This document shows, piece by piece, positions 49,221-57,948 of a DNA stretch of 64,000 nt; position 1 is the stretch's first letter, and each line of letters starts with the position of its first letter. The stretch is from Candidatus Hydrogenedentota bacterium (GTDB taxonomy: Bacteria > Hydrogenedentota > Hydrogenedentia > Hydrogenedentales > JAJRTN01), in assembly GCA_024278275.1 (NCBI GenBank), contig JAJRTN010000042.1, positions 1 through 64,000 on the forward strand, given 5' to 3'. The notes below the pieces were generated by a model. That model did not search any database. It was given only the letters and a program-made list of their open reading frames with translations, and had not been told where the DNA came from. The position numbers were made by a program, and so were the translations under genes.

Positions 49221-50822
49221 ATGATGAACAGGAGAACCTTCATGGGAACAACGGCCGCAGGGCTGGGAGCCGTGGCATCGGGGTGGGGAATGCCCACCGG
49301 CGACGGGTCCAAGGCGCGACGGTACCACGTGTGCCTGGCACGAACGGTCTGTGAGGCGGACCCCGACTTGTTGAACGTGGTGCGTGCCGCGGGCATCACC
49401 GATATCTGGCAGGCGGGTTTCCTTTACGGTCATTGGTTCGACACCCCCGAAAAGCTGCGGGAGGGGCGCAGGCAGGTCGAGGCGGCCGGGATGCGATGGC
49501 ATACCCTCACGGTACCCCTGGGCCATCCGGGTGACGCCCTGGGCGACCAGTCGGGCGAAACGCCCACGAGTCCTCCTCGGCACTGGCGAATGGCCGCCGG
49601 CGTGGATGGTACGCGCCATTCGGGAACTTCCCTCCATCCGCCGGCGACAAGGGAGAACGTGGCGGCGGTGAAACGGCTCGCGGCACTCGACCCGGACATC
49701 ATCTTTCTCGATGACGATTTTCGCCTGGCGCGGAGTCCCGGCATGATTGGCGGGTGTTTCTGCGATTGGCACCGGGATCGCTTCCTGGAAAAAACCGGCT
49801 TCGCACCAGGCCGGTGGGCGACGTTGAAGGAGGATGTAAAACAGCGACGCCTTTCCCGCACGCTGCGTGCCTGGGTGGCATTTACGTGTGATGAACTCAC
49901 CGCGTGTTTTCGCGCCCAGCAAAACGCCGTACCCGGCGTGCAAATGGGGAACATGATCATGTTTTTCGGCTCGGAAAAGGCGGGGATTCGCCTGACGGAC
50001 TATCGCGGGGTCCCGGTGCGTGTGGGCGAGTTGATGTTCAATGATCGGAGCTTCGGACCGGTCAAGGGAAAGACGGACGAATTATTCAGCGTACTCTTCC
50101 ACCGACGCTTTTTTCCCGCCGATCAAAGCTACAGCGAAACGATGGCCTTCCCCGCCGATCAACTTTCCGCGCCCAACATGGCGGCAAAACTGGTGATTTC
50201 AACGATCTGCGACGTACGAAACACCATGTACATGTCCGGCCTGACGCCATTCCCCAAGACGCACTGGGCCACCTTGGGGCCCGCCATGGCCGAGCAGGCA
50301 AGGCTGCACGCACGATTGGCCGGTCATACGCCGCGCGGTCCCTTCCGCCACTATTGGGGTGAAGCCCAACGCTGCGTGGGCGATGACCGGCCCTTCAGCC
50401 TCTTCCTGGCCTCGGGCATGCCCTTCGAGGTGACGGAATCACTCCCGGAAGATGGCTGGACTTTCCTGTCGGATTTTGACGCGCGGGATATGGCCGAGGG
50501 CCGTCTCAAGCCGGGGGGCGGACACCTCGTGGCACGCGATTCCGCGCCGAGGGCCAAGGCGCTAACCCCGGTCGCGGAAAACCTGGCCGCCCTGTATGCG
50601 CTCAAGCACGAGGCCGTGACGGCGGGATACAAGGGTCCTTACGTGGTGGATGACAAACCCGTGGTCTGCGCATGGTATCCCACGGCGGGGGCGGTGTTGC
50701 TGTGGAACCTGTCGGAGCAACGCGAAACTTTCGGATTGCGCGTGGATCAGGAACGGACGGTCCCCGTGGAGGCGGAAGCGCTGGGTACCGTTCTGGTGGA
50801 CTTACCTTCCCGAAAGGGGTGA
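49221..50822 (+). CDS. Tat-exported protein of unknown function, possibly a TIM-barrel hydrolase
   Basis: The 533-residue protein begins with a twin-arginine-like signal (MMNRRTFMGTTAAGLGAVASG). The mature part looks like an alpha/beta barrel: AAGITDIWQAGFLYGH, then DPDIIFLDDDFRL, then GCFCDWHRDRF, and finally a small beta-rich end (VVCAWYPTAGAVLLWNLSEQ), as in many glycoside hydrolase-like proteins of Planctomycetes. I do not recognise a named family. It follows the esterase by 92 bases and precedes a regulator gene. Confidence 0.6.
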   Translation: MMNRRTFMGTTAAGLGAVASGWGMPTGDGSKARRYHVCLARTVCEADPDLLNVVRAAGITDIWQAGFLYGHWFDTPEKLREGRRQVEAAGMRWHTLTVPLGHPGDALGDQSGETPTSPPRHWRMAAGVDGTRHSGTSLHPPATRENVAAVKRLAALDPDIIFLDDDFRLARSPGMIGGCFCDWHRDRFLEKTGFAPGRWATLKEDVKQRRLSRTLRAWVAFTCDELTACFRAQQNAVPGVQMGNMIMFFGSEKAGIRLTDYRGVPVRVGELMFNDRSFGPVKGKTDELFSVLFHRRFFPADQSYSETMAFPADQLSAPNMAAKLVISTICDVRNTMYMSGLTPFPKTHWATLGPAMAEQARLHARLAGHTPRGPFRHYWGEAQRCVGDDRPFSLFLASGMPFEVTESLPEDGWTFLSDFDARDMAEGRLKPGGGHLVARDSAPRAKALTPVAENLAALYALKHEAVTAGYKGPYVVDDKPVVCAWYPTAGAVLLWNLSEQRETFGLRVDQERTVPVEAEALGTVLVDLPSRKG

Positions 50823-50837
50823 TGCTTCCAAGAGGGT

Positions 50838-50845
50838 AAGCGCTT
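50838..50845. promoter_or_regulatory. LacI-type half-palindrome AAGCGCTT
   Basis: AAGCGCTT within GGTAAGCGCTTCC is the centre of many LacI-family operators. It lies about 70 bases upstream of the promoter of a regulator with a LacI-type sensor domain. However, that regulator has a GntR-type DNA-binding domain, so the link is weak. Confidence 0.25.
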
Positions 50846-50914
50846 CCTCGTTTCCCTCTCATGCAGACACATGCGTCGCTTCTGATCACGCCTGGCAGGA
50901 AACAATGGCCTGTT

Positions 50915-50943
50915 TTGATTGAGCCGTGACAATAGGCTAGAAT
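50915..50943 (+). promoter_or_regulatory. Sigma-70-like promoter of the GntR/LacI regulator
   Basis: TTGATT (50915-50920) and TAGAAT (50938-50943) are spaced by 17 bases, 72 bases before the regulator ATG. Just downstream, near 50965-50985, GCGTGTTTT and AAAACGC flank ACAC, an imperfect dyad placed where an autoregulatory operator would be. Confidence 0.55.
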
Positions 50944-51015
50944 CCCGTTGCCGCGGGTGTGCGTGTTTTACACAAAACGCGGACAGTTGTTTTTTCCGAA
51001 AAAGGAAGCGGGTGA

Positions 51016-52227
51016 ATGGCACGTGACAAGTCACTGGTGACGCGGATGGCCCGCATCATTCTCCAGGACTATGTGGAAAGCGGCGTATTGGATGGGGGCG
51101 ATCAGTTTCCCAGTATTCGGCAACTGCACGCGCGTTACGGGGCTTCCCGCACCACTATCGCCGAGGCCCTCGGCCAACTTGCGGCCCGGGGGATGCTGCG
51201 GAAGCAGCATGGCCGGGGGTGTTTTCTCGCGGAGACTTCAGCACAACGGACCGTGGAGGCCGCACCGTCTTCCGTGCGCACCCTCGGCCTGGTGACTCCC
51301 GCGTCGGAGGCGAACGACATCATCGGGCGGCTACAGCGGGGCGCAGAGGCGGGGGCCAAGCGCCACGGTTTCCAGATCGTTTCCGCCTCGCAAAGCGCGC
51401 CCATGGGGGAGGCCTACGAGGAAGAAAGTGTCCAGGTGGAGCGGCTGATCAAGATGGGTTGCCAGGCTATTCTGCTCGACCCCGTGGCGCGCTCCATCGA
51501 TCAGATGGAAAGGGACTATCTGAACAACCGTTTTCTGGATACGCCCATTATACTGTTGGGACAGACCTTGCCCTACATGAAACGCACCCAGATCACCTTT
51601 GATCATCGCCGCGCGGGTTACGATATGACTCGACTTCTTCACGCCGAGGGACACACACACATTGCGTGGCTTCGGGTGAGTCCCCGCGGCAAGGAGCGAA
51701 TCCGTCCTGCGCTGAAAGCGCGACACCGAGGCTACCTGGATGCGTTGAAAGAGGCCGGGATCACGCCGAGACCGCAGGATTTCTGGGAGGTTCCGAGTGA
51801 CCAGGTTGTCGATGCCCTGTCAGGCATGGAAAACCTGATCCGCTTCCTGGAGGAATCCTGGCAGCCCGTGACGGAACACGCCACGGCGGTCATCTGTCCC
51901 ATGGACACCGAGGCGGTTTATCTCATCAACGCCGCCCGGCAACTGGGCGTGAACGTGGGGGAGGAATTGCGCGTGGTGGGCTTCGACGACCTGGCCATCG
52001 GGCAGGGCGTATGGCCCCCTTTTCCCACCACCCTCTCGCCTCATGAGAGAGCGGGTGAAATGGCCGTCGATTGTGCAACCCAGATGCTTGAGTCCGGCAC
52101 GGATGAGTGCCGGATTTTCGTGTTGCCCATCAAGATCCTGCGACGCGACGGCGCGGTGCGCCAGGCCTCCACGCGCGAGGATATCGCCGCGCGGGGCGTG
52201 GTCGCCAGCGCCACGGAAAGCAGTTGA
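51016..52227 (+). CDS. Transcriptional regulator with GntR-type HTH and LacI-type sugar-binding domain
   Basis: The 403-residue protein has an N-terminal GntR winged helix (residues 1-75: QFPSIRQLHARYGASRTTIA, then LAARGMLRKQHGRGCFLAE). A periplasmic-binding-protein-like domain follows (TLGLVTPASEANDIIGRLQ, ITFDHRRAGYDMTRLL, VVGFDDLAIGQGVWPPFPTT). This AraR-like combination senses a sugar. The GH5 gene starts 45 bases after its stop, so it probably controls that enzyme and itself. Its own promoter and a dyad lie upstream. Confidence 0.9.
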   Translation: MARDKSLVTRMARIILQDYVESGVLDGGDQFPSIRQLHARYGASRTTIAEALGQLAARGMLRKQHGRGCFLAETSAQRTVEAAPSSVRTLGLVTPASEANDIIGRLQRGAEAGAKRHGFQIVSASQSAPMGEAYEEESVQVERLIKMGCQAILLDPVARSIDQMERDYLNNRFLDTPIILLGQTLPYMKRTQITFDHRRAGYDMTRLLHAEGHTHIAWLRVSPRGKERIRPALKARHRGYLDALKEAGITPRPQDFWEVPSDQVVDALSGMENLIRFLEESWQPVTEHATAVICPMDTEAVYLINAARQLGVNVGEELRVVGFDDLAIGQGVWPPFPTTLSPHERAGEMAVDCATQMLESGTDECRIFVLPIKILRRDGAVRQASTREDIAARGVVASATESS

Positions 52228-52272
52228 CCCGGCGTGTGTCTGTTGCGCTGTCACACGATAAGGAGCAGCCCC

Positions 52273-53781
52273 ATGTGGAAACAGGTATTGGTGATGATGG
52301 CTCTTGCCACGGCGGTGACCCAAGGCATGTGGGCCGTGCCGCTGCCCCAAGCGAGCGCGGATAAACTGCCGCGGTGGCGTGGGTTCAACCTCCTGGAGAA
52401 GTTCGTGAAAGAATGGTCCAATGGGCCGTTTCTGGAGGAGGACTTCCGGCTCATCAGCGAACTAGGCTTCAACTTCGTCCGTTTACCCATGGACTACCGC
52501 ACCTGGATTGTGGACGGAGACTGGACGCAGTTCGACGAGTCCGTGCTGAGGGAAATCGACCAGGCCGTGGCATGGGGCGGGCAGTACGGTCTCCACGTGT
52601 CTATCTATTTCCATCGGGCGCCGGGGTATACGGTGGCGACACCAGGGGAACCCACCAACCTGTGGACCGATGAAGCCACCCAGGCGGTGTGCGCCGACCA
52701 TTGGGCGCACTTCGCGCGGCGCTACAAGGGCATTCCCAACGAACGATTAAGCTTCAACCTGGTAAACGAACCACCGAATATCGACGGGAAAACCTATGCG
52801 CGCGTCGCGGGAAAAATGGTGGCGGCCATTCGCGCGGAAGACCCGGACCGACTTATCATCGCGGACGGACTCGCCTGGGGACGCAAGCCTTGTGAAGAAC
52901 TCCTCCCCCTGAAGGTGGCCCGGGCGACACGGGGCTATGAACCCATGGCGATTACCCACTACAAAGCGCCGTGGGTGGCCGGGACGGAGAACATGCCCGT
53001 TCCCACCTGGCCCCTGCCGGAAGTACCCTCTTACCTCTACGGCCCCGCTAAAGCGGACCTCCATTCCCCGCTTCGGTTTGAGGGAAAGCTCACCAACCCC
53101 TGCCGTCTCCGTCTGCGGGTGGGCACGGTTTCCGACCATGGCAAACTCACGGTTACCGCCGATGGAAAAGCGGTCTGGGACAAAACTTTCGACTGTGGCC
53201 CGGGGGAGGGCGAATGGGACGAGGCGCATTATGTCCGAAAATGGGATCTCTATCAGAACCGCTACGACCGGGACTATGTCATGGAGATTCCGGCCGGCAC
53301 ACGGGTGGTGGAAGTGGCCAACACCGAAGGCGACTGGCTTACGCTTACGGAGGTGGGCCTGCTGCCCGGGGGCGAGAACGCCACGGAGGGAGTGCTCGGA
53401 ACAAATGGCCATTGGGGTAAGCGGCAAGTCCCGGTAAAAATCATGGAGGAAAAAGGAACCATTCGTTTCTCCGCGGCGCTCACCATGGACCGTGCCTGGC
53501 TGGAAGAGCAGGCCATCAAGCCGTGGAAAGCCCTTCAGCGCCAGGGGGTGGGCGTAATGGTGGGGGAGTGGGGCGCCTTCAACAAGACGCCCCACGATGT
53601 GGTGATACGTTGGATGGAGGACTGCCTCAAGAATTGGAAAGAGGTCGGTTGGGGGTGGGCGTTGTGGAACTTCCGCGGCCCCTTTGGCATCCTCGACAGC
53701 GGACGAGCCGATGTGGAATACGAGGATTGGCACGGCCACAAGCTGGACCGGGAAATGCTGAATCTCTTGTTGCGGTACTGA
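52273..53781 (+). CDS. Exported GH5-family glycoside hydrolase with an inserted beta domain
   Basis: The 502-residue protein has a short signal peptide (about 1-24). The GH5 barrel is recognised by RWRGFNLLEKFV, FNFVRLPMDYRTW, the acid/base Glu166 in NLVNEPPN and the nucleophile Glu432 in VGEWGAFNK. Between the two lies an insert of about 130 residues (roughly 265-400) that looks like a jelly-roll carbohydrate-binding domain (LRLRVGTVSDHGKLTVTADG, then RVVEVANTEGDWLTL). AAGGAG lies 7 bases before the ATG. It probably acts on beta-glucan or mannan; the exact linkage is open. Confidence 0.85.
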   Translation: MWKQVLVMMALATAVTQGMWAVPLPQASADKLPRWRGFNLLEKFVKEWSNGPFLEEDFRLISELGFNFVRLPMDYRTWIVDGDWTQFDESVLREIDQAVAWGGQYGLHVSIYFHRAPGYTVATPGEPTNLWTDEATQAVCADHWAHFARRYKGIPNERLSFNLVNEPPNIDGKTYARVAGKMVAAIRAEDPDRLIIADGLAWGRKPCEELLPLKVARATRGYEPMAITHYKAPWVAGTENMPVPTWPLPEVPSYLYGPAKADLHSPLRFEGKLTNPCRLRLRVGTVSDHGKLTVTADGKAVWDKTFDCGPGEGEWDEAHYVRKWDLYQNRYDRDYVMEIPAGTRVVEVANTEGDWLTLTEVGLLPGGENATEGVLGTNGHWGKRQVPVKIMEEKGTIRFSAALTMDRAWLEEQAIKPWKALQRQGVGVMVGEWGAFNKTPHDVVIRWMEDCLKNWKEVGWGWALWNFRGPFGILDSGRADVEYEDWHGHKLDREMLNLLLRY

Positions 53782-54274
53782 TGCGGTACTTGGCGTGCGG
53801 TGTTTCCTGTTGCGCAACGACGTGGCGGGACGCCCGCAACATGCATTCCCGCGGAGGACCGTGGGGATGAGAAACGCCCATATTTCAAGGGTGTTATGTC
53901 GTTACCATAAGAACACCAATACGCTCTTATGTGGCACAGCCGCCCTCGGCTGTGGGGCCGACAGGTCTCAATTAGGCTTAAACGTTTACGCGGGCTTAAG
54001 GTCTGTAGCCTGGAGAAGGCACAATAGCCGCAGGAACAGAGACGGAACCCTGCGGGTTCCACAACCGAGGGCGGCTGTGCCACATAAGAAATGGTCCATC
54101 GAAACGCACCTCAGAAACACCTGTGAACGGTTACAGAAATAATGCACCGGTGGTGAGGTTCTTTTTGCCGGGTTCGCGAACGGGAGAATCTGCGTTCATC
54201 TGCGCAATCTGCGGATACATTATCATGGAGTCCCGCCTTCGTGGGGCTCCATGGGGATTCTTCGGATTTCGCCG
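53782..54274. other. 493-base intergenic region with a MITE-like element
   Basis: This gap between convergent genes contains the MITE-like element at 53926-54088 and, further right, a REP-like unit (TCCCGCCTTCGTGGGGCTCC near 54232). I see no gene. Confidence 0.6.
53926..54088. mobile_element. MITE-like element with 30-bp terminal inverted repeats, copy 1
   Basis: Bases 53926-53955 and 54059-54088 are inverted copies matching at 29 of 30 positions; the arms begin CTTATGTGGCACAGCC. A smaller hairpin (GGAACCC-TGC-GGGTTCC, 54044-54060) abuts the right arm. The element is 163 bp, has no coding capacity and lies in an intergenic gap. The 3' flank (TCCATCGAAA, CACCTCA) is shared with a second copy at 60365. 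I see no obvious target-site duplication. Confidence 0.7.
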
Positions 54275-56008
54275 CTATTTTGCCAGGTCGAGGGTTACCC
54301 GGTCGAAGAAGCGGGCGCTTGCCTCGCACTCGGGCATGGAATCCAACCAGTCGTAGGAGTATTCGAGGCCGAACATGGCGGGCTTGATGCCTTCGCGGTG
54401 CATGGTGCGCAGCAGGGTTTCCATCCTGGCGGCGCCGGTGCCCCAGGGAACGTCATGACCTTCAGGGCCTTGCACATCGAGGTCGTGAGTCTGAATGACC
54501 AGCGCCCGGTCGCCGAGCTTCACGATGCCCGCAATGGGATCGATGCCGCCACGCATCCAGTAGCCCATGTCTACGCACGCGCCGATGCGCGGTCCCCGTC
54601 CCCTGCAGACCTCAAGGATCTTTTCGGGACTGTAGTAGTTGGGGGATGCTTTCCGGTCGTGGTTATGGATGGCCAGGTTGATGCCGTACTCGTCGCAGAA
54701 ACCCTCGATCATGTCGAGGGACTCCAGGGGCGGCTCGGAGATGAGGTTTTCAATCCCCATTTTCCGGGCAAATTCAAAGACCTTTCGACAGCCCGCCTCG
54801 TCTGATGGAATGACCGAGTAGAAGCAGGTCACCAGGCGGACGCCGTGGGTGTCCAGTTTCATGCGGATGGCCGCCAGTTCCTCGTCGCTCAGATTCGCGT
54901 TGAAGTTCTTGTTGATGTCCTTGCTTACTTTCTGAAAATCCAGGCCGCCCAGGTAGGCCAAGCCCAGTTGGGCCGTTTTCTCAATGGTCTCGAAGAGGGT
55001 GTAACGGTGGAAGGTATAGGCTGTGACGCCAAGCTTCCAGCCGATCTTCTCCTGGGCCCGGATGGCCGGCGTCAAACGCGCGCTGGGAATGGTCGATGCG
55101 GGCAGGTCGCCGAGTGCGAACTGGGTCGCGCCAAGATAGAACTCCAGCATCTTGGTATCCCAGAAAATGTAGGGATTGTGCCCGATGGTACAGTAAAACA
55201 CGCGGCCCTTGCCGTAATGCTTCACCCACGCCAAGGCGTAGTCGCCGTCGGCGCGTTCGGGCTTACGCTTCGGGTCGGCGTTGAGATCGGTCTTCTCCGT
55301 GTCAATGCCCAGGAGAACGCGCAGACTGTCGCGCGAATAGGGCGCTCCCACGCGAAAGAACTCGCTGCGGTATTCAAAACCCTTGCCACCGAAGGGAGCG
55401 TTCAGGGGGTGGGTGGGGTCGTCCAGTTTGATGTAGACGTGCTCGTCGGGTGCCCGGTGATTGGCTCCCCGCGCACCGATCATGTGGCCGAACTCCGGCC
55501 AGTCATCCGCGGCACCTTCATTCCAGCGCAGAAAGGCCACCGTCGTTCCATGGTCTCCCATGAGCCCGCCGCCGTTGTAAACGAACTCCACGAGGTTCTT
55601 TCGCAGTTGGGGGTCCGTGAAGAGATTGCCCACCGTGTTGTTGAGGAAAACTGCGTCAAATTGACGCAGACTTTCCTTCTTGAACACCGCCGGATCGCGG
55701 CTGATGACCGTCTCGAAGGCCCCTGTTTTTTCGCCCATCTTTTGAAAGGCATAGTTGGCGTAAAAGCGTGATGGGTGCCCCCCATAGACCACGTTCACGT
55801 CGAAGATGAGCAGCCTGCGCGGCTTGAGGGGCTTCACCGGCGCCTCGGCGGGCAAGGCGGCCTCGATGCGCGCCCGGTCCGCGTCCGTAACAACGGCCTC
55901 CGTGGCGGGCGCGGCGAATACGTTGGCCTGAGACAGAAAAATACAGAGGGCCAGGCAGAACAGGCCAAGGGGACGGGGCATCGGAGAAATTGCTGGGTAT
56001 CGCATCAT
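54275..56008 (-). CDS. Exported ThuA-like domain fused to a xylose isomerase-like TIM barrel
   Basis: The 577-residue protein starts with a signal peptide (to about residue 32). A ThuA-like glutamine-amidotransferase-fold domain covers about 60-310 (LLIFDVNVVYGGHPSRFYAN, FDAVFLNNTVGN, YNGGGLMGDHG, GRVFYCTIGHN). A sugar phosphate isomerase/epimerase-type barrel covers about 315-577. Its metal ligands are visible: Glu in LISEPPLE, His in AIHNHD, Asp in CVDMGYW, His in IQTHDLD and Glu in FGLEYS. Both domain types occur in 3-keto-sugar metabolism, where the barrel can act as lyase or epimerase. The fusion is unusual. AGAGGA precedes the tandem ATGs. Confidence 0.88.
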   Translation of the reverse strand: MMRYPAISPMPRPLGLFCLALCIFLSQANVFAAPATEAVVTDADRARIEAALPAEAPVKPLKPRRLLIFDVNVVYGGHPSRFYANYAFQKMGEKTGAFETVISRDPAVFKKESLRQFDAVFLNNTVGNLFTDPQLRKNLVEFVYNGGGLMGDHGTTVAFLRWNEGAADDWPEFGHMIGARGANHRAPDEHVYIKLDDPTHPLNAPFGGKGFEYRSEFFRVGAPYSRDSLRVLLGIDTEKTDLNADPKRKPERADGDYALAWVKHYGKGRVFYCTIGHNPYIFWDTKMLEFYLGATQFALGDLPASTIPSARLTPAIRAQEKIGWKLGVTAYTFHRYTLFETIEKTAQLGLAYLGGLDFQKVSKDINKNFNANLSDEELAAIRMKLDTHGVRLVTCFYSVIPSDEAGCRKVFEFARKMGIENLISEPPLESLDMIEGFCDEYGINLAIHNHDRKASPNYYSPEKILEVCRGRGPRIGACVDMGYWMRGGIDPIAGIVKLGDRALVIQTHDLDVQGPEGHDVPWGTGAARMETLLRTMHREGIKPAMFGLEYSYDWLDSMPECEASARFFDRVTLDLAK

Positions 56009-56316
56009 GCTTCCTCTGGTTTCAGAACCGGCGTTCCTGGAGGTGCCAATGGTGGTTGAGTAGTATGGCGTGTGGCGGGTAGGCCGGCTGTTTCACCGGC
56101 TTCCTGTTGCACACGCCTATCTCGGACCCTCTCAGGGACTTGTCTCATTCGGTGAACTCGACCGTATCTATACGCCCTTGTCCACCTCGCTTCGCCAACC
56201 CTTGACCTGCCCCAATCGGCACATGGTCACGGTGAAGTGGGGAAAATGTCCTCGCTAAGTATCCCTTTGCAGGTGGCGGGATTCAAGTTCTCTCCTGAAA
56301 CCGGGAAAAGAATGGG

Positions 56317-57621
56317 TTACAGGCTCCACGGCGCACGCATTTTGCGCGAGATCATGGCGTTGGCCTCCGGGTCGTCGATGAAGCGTTCCGTCTCGGGGTT
56401 CCATCGTACCTTGCGGCCCAGCCGCAGGGCGATGTTCATCAGGTGACAGGCGGTCGCGGTACGGTGGCCAATCTCGGCGGGAGTCACAGTGGTCTCCCGC
56501 GACCGCACGCAATCGAGGAAATCCTGCCGATGGTTTCGACTCGTGTGGACGTGGTATTCATCGGGACCGATGACGGAATCGAGTATGTTCGCGGGGTCCG
56601 AGGTAAACTCGGTCCGGGTGACGAAGATGGAGCCTTCGTCACCGATGAACTTGATATACGGCGGCGGGGCGTGATTCACCATGTGAACCGTAATACCGTT
56701 GGAATAGCGCAGTTCGGCGTCCCAGGTTATGGCCTGATCCACGATACCCCATTCAGGATAGGTGGCCGTGCCTTCAATTTCCACCGGGCCCGAATGGTCG
56801 GCATCGAGAGCCCACTGGGCGATATCGAGATGGTGGCTGCCCCAACTGGCGATACGTCCGCCGCCATAGGCGCCAATGGACAGCCATGCGCGGCGGCCGA
56901 TACACCGCTCCGGACAGTAGGGTGCCAGCGGGGCCTGGCCCAGCCACAGGTCGTAGTCCATCCAGTCCGGCACCGGTGTCTCATTGCATCCACGCGGCCC
57001 ATCACCGGGGTGAATACCGATCTCCACGTGTTTAAGCGTGCCGATGCGCCCGTTGCGAACCAGTTCCACCGCGCGGGGAAACCCGTAGGCCGACCGCTGC
57101 AAGGTGCCGTGCTGGAAGATCGCGCCCGACCGTTTCTGTTCGTCCGCCAGCGCCCGTCCCTCCTCGATGGTGAGGGTCATGGGCTTTTCGCAATAGACAT
57201 CCTTGCCCGCGCGCATGGCGGCGAGCGAGGGGAGGGTGTGCCAGTGATCCGGCGTCGCCACGAACAGGGCATCCACATCCTTGTTGGCGATGAGGTCGCG
57301 GAAATCATTGTAACCCGCGCAACCGGTGTAGCTGCCCTGGTCCGACTGAGACGTGTAGCCTTCGTCGACTTGCTTACGAAGTGTTTCACGTTTCAGCCCG
57401 TTCACATCGCATACCGCCACCACCTGAACGCCCCGGTTCCCGACGAGCTGCCTGGCATGCCCCGTGTTCATTGAACCGCAGCCCACGATACCGATGCCGA
57501 TGCGTTCGGAGGGTGCCATGGCCCCATTGAGGCCCAGCGCCTGTCCCGGCACAATAAGCGGCGCGACCGCCGCTGTTGTCGCCGTGGCGAGAAAATGTCT
57601 GCGCGTGAACTTGTATCCCAT
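56317..57621 (-). CDS. Tat-exported Gfo/Idh/MocA family oxidoreductase
   Basis: The 434-residue enzyme begins with a twin-arginine signal (TRRHFLATATTAAVAPLIV), then IGIVGCGSMNTGHARQLV, CDVNGLKRETL, ATPDHWHTLPSLAAM and the catalytic YCEKPMTLTIEEGRAL. A C-terminal GSHHLDIAQWALDAD region is shared with the periplasmic branch. AAGGGAG lies 8 bases before the ATG. It is transcribed toward the ThuA/TIM-barrel gene 308 bases away, and the two are likely partners. It is the second Tat-exported member in the window. Confidence 0.92.
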   Translation of the reverse strand: MGYKFTRRHFLATATTAAVAPLIVPGQALGLNGAMAPSERIGIGIVGCGSMNTGHARQLVGNRGVQVVAVCDVNGLKRETLRKQVDEGYTSQSDQGSYTGCAGYNDFRDLIANKDVDALFVATPDHWHTLPSLAAMRAGKDVYCEKPMTLTIEEGRALADEQKRSGAIFQHGTLQRSAYGFPRAVELVRNGRIGTLKHVEIGIHPGDGPRGCNETPVPDWMDYDLWLGQAPLAPYCPERCIGRRAWLSIGAYGGGRIASWGSHHLDIAQWALDADHSGPVEIEGTATYPEWGIVDQAITWDAELRYSNGITVHMVNHAPPPYIKFIGDEGSIFVTRTEFTSDPANILDSVIGPDEYHVHTSRNHRQDFLDCVRSRETTVTPAEIGHRTATACHLMNIALRLGRKVRWNPETERFIDDPEANAMISRKMRAPWSL

Positions 57622-57948
57622 GGGGCCGTCTCCCTTGGTGCAGGTTGGTACTACTTATCACTCGTGTCATTGTACACGGTTTGGACGCTTTCTCGGTCAG
57701 TTGTTTCGCTCCACACAGGTCGGCACTTCATTGAACGGCACCTTCTCCAATTCTCCGAAGGGGGACTGCCTGCGGAGCCTGGCCTGCGTGGCGGCGGGCG
57801 GGCTGAGGCCCCAGAGGTAGCGGGTAACCTGGTGTGGCCGGTCGGGGGAACCCTTGGCTTCCGGGCGGAGCGTTTCATGGATGTCCGGCATGGGTACCCC
57901 TCTTTGGCTGGGATTGTGCCATCAGTGTGCCACGGGACGGACCTGTAT
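57622..57948. other. 327-base gap with one weak small frame
   Basis: Only a 64-residue minus-strand frame (listed separately) is worth noting. I see no repeat or terminator of note. Confidence 0.4.
57697..57891 (-). CDS. Possible small hypothetical protein
   Basis: A 64-residue frame starts at ATG 57891 with AGAGGGG about 6 bases upstream. It lies on the same strand between the permease-USP gene and the Tat oxidoreductase. The protein is Pro/Arg-rich with no recognisable motif or signal peptide. The ribosome site is the only support, so it may be noise. Confidence 0.25.
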   Translation of the reverse strand: MPDIHETLRPEAKGSPDRPHQVTRYLWGLSPPAATQARLRRQSPFGELEKVPFNEVPTCVERNN

